DNA of 64,000 nucleotides from Turnera subulata (taxonomy: Eukaryota; Streptophyta; Magnoliopsida; Malpighiales; Passifloraceae): the NCBI GenBank assembly GCA_028386065.3, contig JAKUCV010002511.1, positions 39,024 through 103,023 of the forward strand, given 5' to 3'. Of the stretch, positions 34,855-45,586 are shown one piece after another. The notes beneath the pieces are model-generated. The model was given only the letters and a program-made list of their open reading frames with translations. It made no database searches and had not been told where the DNA came from. Within the stretch, counting starts at the first letter, position 1. Each line of letters begins with the position of its first letter. Both the position numbers and the translations under genes were made by a program.

Positions 34855-36057
34855 ATGAGTGAGGACAACGGTGCTAAAGTGGCTGAGGAATCTATGGACC
34901 TGTTGAAAGATCCGGTGGTTAGGGATGCGCTGTTGGCATTACAAAAGGGGAAGATAGTGTCCCCTGGGAGTGATGGGGGACAAGTGTCGAAGTCAGGCGA
35001 TGAGAGCAAGGTGGTGGTCATCCAAGATGAAGACTCATCGACATAAGAATCCAAAGGGGATAAGGAAAGGCTTAAGAGAGTGGAAGAGTTATTGAAGGCC
35101 ATGAAGAGAAAAGAAGATGATTGGAATTTAGACCGTTTGTCCCTGTTCCCTGGTGCCCGGCTACCTAAAAAGTTCAAGATGCCTGATATTGAAAAGTTCA
35201 ACGGAATAGGATGCCCTAAAACCGACATGAAGATCAATGTGAGGATGTTGCAGCCTATGGGAATAGGACCAGAGCTGATGGTTCAACTATTCCAAAGGAC
35301 TTTATCGGGAGCGGCCTTGAAATGGTTCATGACCTTGGATGAATGCAAGGTGAGCAAGTAGGATGATGTCTGTAAGGTGTTTATAAATCAATACAGTTAC
35401 AATACCGAAGTAGATGTAACCAAGAGGGATCTGGAGACAACTAAGCAGGAGGCCCAGGAGACCTTTTCTGCCTATATCTCGAGATGGCGCAGTAAAGCAT
35501 CATTGATGCTAAGTAGGCCCACTGAAGAGGACCAAGTGCAAATGGTGATCAAGAATCTTCAACCAGCTTATTATAATCGCATGGTTGGAAACTATTACGT
35601 AAACTTCAAGGCCCTTATTGGAGCTGGGATACAATTGGAAGACGCTATCAGCTTTGGGGAAATCAAGGTCTCTAATCGGATCAAGGGAAAAGGTGTCACG
35701 TCCAGAAGGAACTTTAATGTGTCTCAAGGGAAAAGATCTGCTGAGGTGAACCATGTTGCCATCCAAACACCACTACAGATCGGATCAAAGCCCATGAACT
35801 TTACTCCTCTCCCTATGTCCTTGGGAAAGATGCTCAAGAAGTGTATGGAGAAAGGTTTACTGCAACCGTTGGACCCAAGGTCCGATTCGCCCCTTAAGGG
35901 AGACCCTAATAAGTTCTGTGAATTCCATCAAATGGTTGGACATATTACCGATCATCGCTCTCGGCTCCGCCATGAGATCCAGGATATGATAGAGAGGAAT
36001 GAAATAATTCTGCCTAAGAGGCCAACCACTAAGCTGAATCCATTACCCCCTGCATGA
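34855..36057 (+). pseudogene. gag: Tat-like gag of G3, one frame with two stops
   Basis: ATG at 34855 (MSEDNGAKV...). A single frame runs to 36057 with only TAA 35044 and TAG 35359 inside, so it is the best preserved Ty3 gag of the window (about 400 codons). Core features: KKFKMPDIEKFNGIGCPK, the SGAALKWF block, YNTEVDVTKRDLE, then LPMSLGKMLKKCMEKGLLQ and a C-terminal FCEFHQMVGH segment in place of a classical zinc knuckle. TAG 35359 looks like a TGG to TAG change, since a Trp is expected there. Gag builds the particle and could be mobilised by proteins from another element. Confidence 0.8.
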
Positions 36058-36060
36058 GGA

Positions 36061-37437
36061 GATTGATGTGATAGAAGTAGAACCCATGCTTGAGTACGAA
36101 TGCTTAGTGCTTGACCTCAGTGAGTATGTGGATTCAGATGAGGAAGTTGATGTCATCACCAGATTTGGGAGGATAGCAAGGAGAGCTCCTCTCCGTTTAG
36201 ACGAACCTGAAGAAGCAACGGATCCTGAAGAAGATGTGATAGTTAAACAACTGTAGAAGACTCAAGCAAACATCTCGGTCTGGGGTCTGCTGATGGCTTC
36301 ACGCCCACATCGAGAGAAGGTCCTTCAAACCTTAACAAGGCCCATGTTCCTATTGACACTACACCAAAAACATTGGCCAACATGATAGCCTCTATGGAAA
36401 CCGATAATCAAATATCTTTTTCTGATAAGGATTTGCGCCCGGACAGGGAGTTCATGTTGAAGCATTGTACATCACCATCCAGGTCAAAGACAACTAAGTA
36501 CCATTGGTTTTGATAGACAGCGGATCGGCTTTGAATGTATGCCCTCTGAAAACTACAAGCTCATTGGGATATGGGGCCACAGATTTCTTGCCATCTCGAA
36601 CAATGGTCAGGGCATATGATAAAGCTCGAAGGGAAGTCTTAGGGATGATAAAGTTACAAAGTAACCATCGGACCTGCTCCTTTTGTGATAGAATTCCAAG
36701 TGCTGGACATCACGTCCAGCTTTAACTTACTTTTTAGGAGACCTTGGTTGCATCAAGCTCGAGCTGTGGCATCCACTTTACATCAAATGCTGCGGTTTCC
36801 TTACCAAGGAGGGGTAGTCAGAGTCAAAAGGGAAACCACCGAGAAGAATATCAAGCCAGTATTTGGAAGTGAAGGAGACGAGGAAGTATCTCTGTCGGGT
36901 TTTGTCTTTGAGTCCGTCGGCGCTATAATGACAGACAAGCTTGCTTGTGAGCAACCTTATTATGACCCTTTTGGTAATATGGCGATCATAGAGATCATGG
37001 AAAAGATGAGTTATTTTACAATCATGGGGTTAGGGAAGAAACAGCAAGGGATGTTAGAAGTTCCTCGGGTTCATACCGTTAAACCACCCTTTGGTTTGGG
37101 ATATGTACCAACCGAGACAGAGATCGAGAGACAGAAGGAAAAAGACCAAGCACGGGCATTGGCTCGAAAGAAGAAGCAAGAATGGGACTTTGTCATGTCT
37201 CCCTATTTCAAGACATTGAATGGTTACTTTATGAAGGAGGGAGAAGACTTTCCTTTTTGTAGGTTCCCGGAACCATGGGTGTGCACCATCACGAAGAATA
37301 GGAAACCAGGATTTGAGCTGTTCTTCGACTGTTATCCGGAGGAGGAAGAAGAGGTAGGAGTAAAGGAAGAAGCTGAGAATGAAGAGGACGAAGACTTTGG
37401 CTGTAGAACACTTTTTGAAGAAATAGAGGTTGCTTAA
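36061..37437 (+). pseudogene. Retropepsin-like region of G3
   Basis: Downstream of gag in shifted frames: an acidic stretch (36068-36256), then a protease active-site block with LIDSGSALNV (Asp-Ser-Gly 36516-36524) and FQVLDITSSFNLLFRRPWL (36690-36750, a degraded form of a LLGRPWL-type motif). A longer open stretch to 37437 ends in a D- and E-rich tail. The Asp-Ser-Gly itself is intact. Frames change near 36060, 36260 and 36690. No RT follows; the next sequence from 37447 is LTR. Confidence 0.7.
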
Positions 37438-37446
37438 AAGACCCCT

Positions 37447-39002
37447 TGTGAACACCCAAATTTGACCCACGAATATTTTACTAAAACTAAATTCCAAAAA
37501 ATGTCTAACTTGAGGTTAGTGAGACGATCTGATTTTGAGTTAAGATATAATAAGAATTTAATTTAGTAGGATTAATGTATTTTGATAATCTAAACCTTTA
37601 TGCATCTAAACCTTGGGATTAATAAGATGATTTAATCTTAGGGTAAAACATATAATAAGGTTTATTCATATTAAAATACATTTCATTGAACTACTTGGGC
37701 CCTTTTAGTTGTATTTAACCCAATTATATTGAGTTGATGTATTTTTGGGTTAGGAATGGGTTTAAGGATCCAAGTAAATAGAATCTCCAGAGTTTACCCA
37801 GCCCATTAACACATTTCTTGCAGAAATGTAAATCATCACTTATGTAGAAATGTTGTTTTTGGTAATATTTAGTATGAAATAGGCATTAAGGTGTAATCAA
37901 TTCATTATGGAATGATTTAGGGGGAGTAATGATCAAGTAATTGAGTAATCCTGGGTCAATTAGGGGTTAATTACGCGGTAGGATCAAATCAGGGCTAAAT
38001 TAGGGGGATTGGAGGCCGAAAAAGGAAAGAACAGATGACACGCGGGGTGACCGACGGTCATCTCGCGACGACCCCCAGGTGCTAATTCGGGATTTTCGCC
38101 GATTTTGTTCCTAATTCAATCCTACGCGGTTTTGGACTAGATTTTGGGGCATATTCTTCACCATTAAGTAGGTCCATGCCCCATGGATTTCCAGAACACT
38201 ATAAATAGGACCCCTCACATACATTTCAGAGGATCACACACTTTTCTCACATACACAACTATAAGCCTTGAGTGCTTGGAAAAACTCTACTTCTCCAAGC
38301 TTAGAAACACATTCTTTAGGCAGAAACTCTAGAGGGCTTTTGTGGGAGACATTAGCAGTGGTTCAGCAAGGAGAGGTCAAGAAGAGGATCCACCATAGAG
38401 CATAGAAGCGGCAAGAAGGTGGGCGTAGAACTCAACCCATTGCAAGGAGCTAGAGGAGGGCTACAAGAGGTAACACTAAACCCTCTCTTTTGATTGATCT
38501 TTTTGATGCTGATGCTTTTAATATTGTAAGTGGCCAATTTGTGCCATGTTTAGAACTACGTGGCTTTAAAACCATTCCTAACCCAAAAATGAATCATCAT
38601 AATAATGTAAGTGGCCGATTTGCAATTATGACATGCAAGTGTGCCTAGTGCAAGTGTGCGAGTGTGGAAAGTAAAGAGAAGGGGAGAAGAAGAAGATTTG
38701 GCTTGCATCCCGTTGTAAGCCAAATCTTCTTCTTCTCCCCTTCTCTTTACTTTCCACACCCGCATACTTGCACCAGGCACACTTCCATTTCATAATTGCA
38801 CACTGCCTCGACCCAACATGGATGGGTGCCTAACACCTTCCCATCTATGACGAACCCTCGATCCCATAACTTTGGTTCGCTATGACCATGTAGCCTAAAG
38901 GAGTCATATCAAGGTTTTCCAAGTTTTGTCCTTAATAAAACTTGGGTAGCGACTCCAAGATTATGGGATTGACCCGAAGAAGAAGGTGAAAGGATTAGGT
39001 GA
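37447..39002 (+). repeat. Internal, 3'-truncated Tat-like LTR copy within G3
   Basis: It begins TGTGAACACCC like a Tat LTR start and runs through TATA box 38200-38208 and the later LTR blocks to GATTAGGTGA. It then breaks about 46 bp before the expected LTR end and continues as 3' region sequence. No TSD is evident. It is rearranged internally (38570-38800). It may be the relic of an unequal recombination or template switch rather than a clean insertion. Confidence 0.7.
38622..38799. repeat. 83-bp inverted repeat (foldback) in the internal LTR copy
   Basis: Arms 38622-38704 and 38717-38799 are reverse complements with about five mismatches, around a 12-bp loop GCATCCCGTTGT. The right arm is the normal LTR sequence (compare 40572-40660). 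The left arm is an inverted copy of it that replaces normal sequence. Just before, 38570-38600 is an inverted piece of another LTR part (compare about 33020-33045). Confidence 0.9.
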
Positions 39003-39396
39003 TTCCCAAGTCGAAACCCAGCTGACAAGGATGGGAGTATTCCTTGTCGATAACCCGATGGATGAGATGATTCTATCACCTCGGGATGAGATGATTCCCG
39101 AGACTTGGGATGAGTCGAAACCTAGCTGACAAGGATGGGAGTATTTCTTGTCGACAACCCGATAGATGAGATGATTCTATCACCTCAGGATGAGAAGATT
39201 CCCGAGACCTAGGATGAGATGATTCCCAAAATCTGAGGGCCCGTCCCTCAAAACTTCAGGATGAGATGATTCCTGCAGAGGAGCATAGGATGCTCCAAAA
39301 CTTGACACACACCAGACATTCATCATTCAAATTTGGTGGTTCCTATCTTACGTTGTTTCTTCCTTGGTTCCCAAGCACTCATCAACGAGGGGCATC
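39003..39396 (+). repeat. 3' region of G3 with GATGAGATGATTC repeats and PPT
   Basis: Contains at least six GATGAGATGATTC-like units in two larger copies (CTGACAAGGATGGGAGTATT at 39024-39043 and again near 39128-39147). It ends CAACGAGGGGCATC before the LTR, the probable PPT. G0 has the same kind of region at 56952-57209. Confidence 0.75.
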
Positions 39397-40898
39397 TGTG
39401 AACACCTAAATTTGACCCCCGAATGTTTAGCTAAAAATTAGATTCCAAACATGCTTAACTTGAGGTTAATGAGATGATTTGATTTTAAGTCAGGGCATGA
39501 TAAGAATTTAATTAAGGAACATTTCATTTCATTGCTTGGGCTCTTTTAAGTTGTTTTTAATCCAATTATATGATGATTCATTTTTTGGGTTAGGAATGGG
39601 TTTAAGGGTCCAAGTAAATGGAATCTCCAGAATTTACCCAGCCCATTAACACATTTCTTGCAGGTTAAATTTAGCTCTGATTTTCGTAGAAAATCAGATT
39701 TAAATCATCATTTATGTAAAAATGTTGTTTTTGGCATGATTTAGTATGGAATAGGCATTACGGTGTAATTAATTTGTTATGAAATGATTTAGGGGGAGTG
39801 ATAATCAAGTAACAGAGAGATTCTAGGTTGATTAGGAGTTAATTACGCGGTAGGATCAAATCAGAGCTGAATTAGAGGGAGTGAGGGTCCGAAAATGGAA
39901 AGAACAGGTGACACGCGGGGCAACCGGCGGGCATCTCGCGACGACCGCCAGGTGCTGGCAGGCATCCACTCAAGACCACCGGCACTGGCGCTCAAGCAGT
40001 GGATGACCGCCGGCGGCGGCGATCATGTCCTCCCAGATTCGCCCAAATCTCCGATTTTGTTTCTAATTTCGATCCTACGCGGTTTTGGACCAGATTTTCG
40101 TTCATAATCTTCACCATTAAGCAGGTCCATGCCCGTAGACTTCCCAGAGCACTATAAATAGGAACCCTCACACACATTTCAAGGGATCACAAACTTTTCT
40201 CACATATACACCTATAAGCCTTGAGTGCTTGGAGAAACTCTACTTCTCCAAGCCTAGAAATACAATCTTTAGATAGAAACCCTGGAGGAATTTCGTGGGA
40301 AGCATTAGCAATAGTACTGCAAGGAGGAGTCGAGAAGAGGAACAACTATAGAGCTTAGAAACGACAAGAAGGTGGGCGTAGAACTCAACCCATTGCAAGG
40401 AGCTAGAATAGGGCTACAAGAGGTAACACTAAACCTTCTTTTTGATTGATTCTTTGCTGATTATATGCTGATGCTTTTGATGATGTAAGTGGCCAATTTG
40501 TGCTATGTTAAGAACTACGTGACTTTGACCCCGGTCACTCGGGTACGTAGGTAATCTCGGTCTTACAACGGGATGCAAGCCAAATCTTCTTTTTGTCCCC
40601 TTCTCTTTATCTTCCACACATGCATACTTGCACCAGACATACTTGCATTTTGTAATTGCACATAGTCTCGACCCAACACGGATGGGTGCCTAACTCCTTC
40701 CAATCTGTGACGAACCTCCGATCCCATAACTTTGGTTCGCCATGACCATGTAGCCTAAAGGAGTCATATTAAGGTTTTTTCCAAGTTTTGTCCTTAATAA
40801 AACTTGGGTGGCGACTCCAGTGTTATGTGATTGACCCGAGGAAGAAGGTGAAAGGATTAGGTGAATAGGCCCAAGTGGTTTTGGGTCGGATATTCACA
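39397..40898 (+). repeat. 3' LTR of G3
   Basis: TGTGAACACC to GGATATTCACA, 1502 bp, followed by the GCTAC duplication. TATA box at 40153-40161. PBS-like GGTGGCGACTCC core near 40807. Confidence 0.88.
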
Positions 40899-40903
40899 GC
40901 TAC

Positions 40904-42365
40904 ACGCGACTCTGTTACGAGATCCAAGACCTAGTAGAAAGAAATGAGAATATCTTGCCTCAAAAGCCCAATTCCCAAACCAAGCCACTGCCCCTACACG
41001 GAGAAATTGATGCCGTATTAGCCGAGTTTCGGTAAGAACAAAACTGCTTGGTCCTCGACCTTGGTGAATACATAGATTCAAATGAGGAGGTGGATGTCAT
41101 CATGAGATCTGGGTGAGTAGCCAAGTGGGTCCCCCTTCGACTAGATGAACCTGAAGAAGCAGCAACGACAGAACCCGAGAAAAATGCAGTTATCAAACAA
41201 TTGAAGAAGACGCAGGCAAACGTGTCGATCTGGGGGGTTGTTGATGTCTTCCCGACCACAACGTGATATATTCATGCAAGTTCTTGGTAAGGCTCATGTT
41301 CCCATCGATACCGCACCTGAGGAGCTGGCAAACATGATAGCCACCTTGGGTATGGATAACCTGATTTCCGTCTCTGACAAGGATTTAAGCCTGGATAAAG
41401 GAGCACATGTTGAGGCGCTTTATATCACGTTTCATGCAAAAGGGAGTCAAATTCCTCTGGTTTTGAGAGACAACGGGTCGGCTTTGAATGTATACCCATT
41501 GAAGGTGTCAGCCCTGCTAGGATTCGACACCGGGGATTTCTTGCCTTCTCAAACAATGGTAAGAGCATATGACAATTGTAAAAGAGAGGTGTTGGGGATA
41601 ATCAAACTTGAAGTTACTATAAGGCCCGCTCCCTTTGCAGTAGAGTTTCAAGTGCTTGATATAGCATCCAATTTCAACTTGCTCCTAGGAAGACCTTGGT
41701 TACATCAGGCTCGGGCAGTAGCTTCTACCTTGCACCAAATGGTCTGATTCCCATATAAAGGAGGTATGGTTATAGTCAGAGGGGATACATCCAAAAATAG
41801 CGTCAAGCTAGTGTTCGAAATCGAAGGGGGAAAGGAAGTAACTTTGTCCGCTTTCGTCTTTGAATCTGTAGGCATGATAACCTTGGCGCCGGGGAAGAAT
41901 GTCACCTTGCCTCCCTACTATAATTCTTATGGTAATCCGACAGTAATAGGAATCATGAGGAGAATGAAGTATTTTCCGGCCCTAGGATTAGGGAGAAGAC
42001 AACAAGGAGTCGTGGAGATCCCTCACCCTCCAAAAGTGATGCCACCATTTGGTTTAGGCTATACACCATCATCATTGGAACTAGAAGAGCAAAGAGAGAA
42101 GGATCGAGCAAGGACTTTGGCAAGGAAGAATAAAAAAGAACAGGAAATAACCATGGCACTGTACTTCAAGACACTGAATGATTATTTCATAAAAGAAGAG
42201 AGGATTTTCCCTTTTGTGGATTCCCTGAACCATGGGTTTGTCCCATCACAAAGGTCCGTTAGCCAGGATTCGAGTTGTTCTTTGATTGCTGTCTAGAGAT
42301 GGATGAAGAAAAGAACCATACAAGAGAAGAGGAGGATGATTTTGGTTGTGTGTGTTTATTTGGAG
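40904..42365 (+). pseudogene. G0 gag end and retropepsin region
   Basis: Resumes the gag frame after the G3 insertion (CYEIQDLVERNENILPQ, matching the G3 gag end). Then comes the acidic linker and the longest open stretch, 41238-41747. This holds the protease block with DNGSALNV (Asp-Asn-Gly 41469-41477; Ser of the usual DSG is changed) and LLLGRPWLHQ near 41685-41715. A TGA at 41745 and a further open stretch 41766-42296 follow, ending in an acidic tail. No RT begins before Copia-B. Stops in the linker at about 41034 and 41114. Confidence 0.72.
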
Positions 42366-42590
42366 ATGGGGAGATTTGATTGTGATCAACAAGGGATTAG
42401 GGGTTGATAAGCATCAGAGTTTAAATAAGGACGATATGTCCACATATGTCTGCATTTGAGTCGAGTCTGTAGCTTGCGGGTTCGGTCATCATTTTAATTT
42501 ATGAATAAAGGAGGCACTCTTTCCTTATATTGATGTTTGTTTGGGTATCTTTTTGCATAGGCAATACATGTGAATAGAATATGGTGAATG
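42366..42590 (+). other. G0 spacer after protease, no gene seen
   Basis: About 225 bp without an ORF. It ends in GAATG (42586-42590), which is duplicated at 51072-51076 after Copia-B. Confidence 0.6.
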
Positions 42591-44145
42591 TGTTAGTGTA
42601 ATATGCCCAAAAGCCAATCAATGGATGTTTATTTGTAATCATGTATACACATAAAGGTTATTCCAATAAATATTGTTTATGAGATAAACGCTTGCACATA
42701 TTTATAACCCTAGAATATTTATATATTCTTAAATGTCCCTAGTCGATTATTATTATGGATGGGTTGTAATAATAAATTAAGACTAGCGTATGTTGGGAAT
42801 TATATGTGATATGAATTCTACATACGGGTACAAGTTAGAGAACTTGTGGACTGGACCAACCCACATAAGAACGCTACATGGAACGTTATATGATTGTCAT
42901 TAGCGGTTCTTATATGTATTGTCCTTAGACCTGTGGTCATCAAGGTTCCCAACATATGAGTCATATACTTTGATATTACTCTTGGCTATTTCGTAAATGA
43001 GTAGGCTTAGTGTAATCATTGGGTATATCATAAATGTGTAGTGGGTTTTGTATGATCCAGAGGGGATTCGTCCAACCCATATAACGGGTATATTATCGGT
43101 TGGTTTCTTGATAGAGTTGAACTGTAAATGCACGGCCGTGCTCGGATTATGATATGGTGATATCATTAGTATCCGTTTTACACAGTTAGCTCGAGGATCA
43201 AGAAACTGAGATTAAAAACATATGCGAGATTGACATATTCCATGTCTCGTGTTTAATCTTGATAATGGGACGAAGGGACGATGACATGTTTACGAGGCAT
43301 ATTGAATCAGTATTCATCTTGTCGTTCGAGTAGCAATGATGTGTTGCTAGACGCCACTCTTTGCTTATAATTGTAAATGAGTTTACAATTATTGCCATAG
43401 TTACAAGTGCCTACAGGGTCACACACTTAGAATCGTTGATTCGAGCAGGTGGTTGAACCGTGGTTGGACCATGGTTCGACCAAGTGTGGTTAGACCATAG
43501 TTGGACCGTGGTTGGACCGTGGTTGGATCAGGGTCGTTTTATGCTGGTTTGGTTCACTAATTATCTGATTTATTGAACCATAATTAGTGCCATGTGATGT
43601 GTAATCCCACCAAGAGTTAGCGGAGACATAATTAGCTAAAAGCTAATCATGTTGGCCAAAGGTGTTGGCCATTTTGTCCCTTGCTTTTGTGAGTGGGATT
43701 AGACTATGCATAATCTGATTATGCCTTGAAAATTCATCACTTTGAGTCTGAAATTTTTCAGAGCATGGAGCCTTGAGAGTGTCTTGAGAGTTCTTGTGAG
43801 TTTTAGACTATACATACCTTCTTTGAGAAAGAAGAAAATACCACAAACTCTAGCTTCTGAAACCTGCTGCTAGCACATCAGTTCGGGGGTGCTCGGGTTG
43901 GTTATTGTGTGACGGTTTCTGACTAGTCATCAGCGGTTCGTGTGGATACCGTAGAGAGGCAGGATTTCTGTCCAGCTCTTGCTGATTCGTCCCTACAGTT
44001 GGGTGAAAGACCTCAACTGATTCAGGTACGTGAAAATTGTTATTCGGTTTAGCTACCCTTCACTTGGATCCTCCATGTGTATCCGATTTTTCCGCTGCGT
44101 ATGTTATTGCATTTGATTGTCAATTTGCATGCCCGGATACTTACA
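42591..44145 (+). repeat. 5' LTR of Copia-B
   Basis: 1555 bp. It carries the longest form of the GGTTGGACC-type minisatellite (43450-43530). It is followed by the same PBS-like TGGTAGCGGAGCC as Copia-A. Confidence 0.9.
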
Positions 44146-44447
44146 GTGGTAGCGGAGCCTCTTGTGAAGTTCTAATCCGAATTATGTGTTCATATGTTAT
44201 ATGTGATATAGTATGAACATACTAGTATATGTGATATGCTGAATTCATTTTGTATATGTGATGTGCTAAATGAGTTATTGAACATGTTAATGTTGAGTTT
44301 TTGTCAAAACTGTTTTGACAACAAGAACTTGATTGGTATGTGATATTAATCAAGGTGTAATTGGCAGTAAGTCGAAGAGTTCGACTCGAAAAAATCGATT
44401 GTCGGTTTGTGTATAGAACGATTGTCGTTCTAGTGTAGCAGGGCTAG

Positions 44448-44943
44448 AACATCGATGTTCATCAGATCCACATCGATGTTCACATGAAGTTTTGCCTTGG
44501 CTGAACCTTCAACACATCGATGTTGTATGACAAACATCGATGTTCTCTTGCAGAACTCTCAAAAAACATCGATGTTAAGAGTTAAACATCGATGTTATTT
44601 GAGCTCGGCCGAATTGGTTTGAAGTTCCAGAACTCATATAACATCGATGTTCAAGGTTCCAACATCGATGTTCTTGAGTTTCAGAAGTTCAAACATCGAT
44701 GTTTCAGGTCAACATCGATGTTAAAATGCTACTGCCAAAATCATGAACTTTCAGAATTCTCAAAACATCGATGTTTAAGAGTTGAACATCGATGTTCTTG
44801 AGCTACTGCCAAATAGTCTGGAGTTCAAGTTACTCAGAACATCGATGTTGAAAAGTTGAACATCGATGTTCTTGAGCCTCGGCCAAATAGTTTGGAGAAT
44901 CAGATTCTCAAAACATCGATGTTCAAGTTTAAACATCGATGTT
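44448..44943 (+). repeat. Array of paired 12-bp palindromes in the Copia-B leader
   Basis: Sixteen copies of an ACATCGATGTT core lie in 496 bp, most of them the full AACATCGATGTT. They form eight pairs, with spacers such as TCTTGAG and CTGCCAA between pairs. The array is cleaner than in Copia-A, whose copies have more single changes. Confidence 0.92.
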
Positions 44944-45077
44944 CACATGTAATTTTGGTTTCCAAATTTACAAACATCAATATATGATTCATCAAGAACA
45001 TGCATGTAATGTATTGGAATAATATGTTGATGAAAATATTAAGTTCTTCTTGTGTTGCCTTCCATGATAAGCACTCA

Positions 45078-45222
45078 TCATTGCTTAGATCAACACTTGG
45101 TAGGTTTTGCCAAAGCAAGGTGCCAATGTTTATCCTAGCAAGGTGCGACNTCATTGCTTAGATCAACACTTGGTAGGTTTTGCCAAAGCAAGGTGCCAAT
45201 GTTTATCCTAGCAAGGTGCGAC
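45078..45222 (+). other. Exact 72-bp duplication around a single N (probable assembly join)
   Basis: 45078-45149 and 45151-45222 are identical, separated only by N at 45150. Copia-A has one copy at the equivalent place. This is the pattern of two contig ends joined without removing their overlap. Confidence 0.85.
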
Positions 45223-45586
45223 GCGATAATTGTAATATCGGAACTTCTTATTATGGTATTGAACTTAACTAGGTCATCCTAATAGGATTAAGGACTTAGA
45301 GGCAAGGAGTTGAGCTAAGTCTATGAGATAGACAAGAACAAGGGTTGTTCACTCAACTATCCAAGAGTTACATGAGATGTAATTGACAAGAGTTTTCTAC
45401 CTAAATAACTATGAAGTAAGCGATCAGCCAAAGCTGACTTATCTAGTAGTAAAATATGGATCTTGGCCTACTTATATGATTGTCTTGATTTATATAGTAG
45501 GATCATCATCTAATAGAATTCCTTGTTAAATGATTCTGTATGCATGACTCTTATTTGTGTGAGTTGATCATTGTTGTAGAATTTCC

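Larger units (their letters stand above)
32846..40898 (+). mobile_element. Tat/Ogre-like Ty3 element G3, gag-PR only, TSD GCTAC
   Basis: A perfect duplication GCTAC (32841-32845 and 40899-40903) flanks it, and removing it restores the gag frame of G0. LTRs are about 1.5 kb (32846-34344, 39397-40898). Inside are a PBS, a gag with only two in-frame stops, a retropepsin region, then an LTR-like block (37447-39002), a short repeat-rich 3' region and the 3' LTR. No RT, RNase H or integrase is present. Confidence 0.85.

Noticed and set aside
38556..38780. 74-codon reverse ORF
   Set aside because: It lies in the foldback formed by inverted LTR pieces and has no independent support.
42366..42590. 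Start of an RT domain in G0 after the protease
   Set aside because: I read all frames for LPLP, YXDD or RNase H motifs and saw none here or in 51077-51609.
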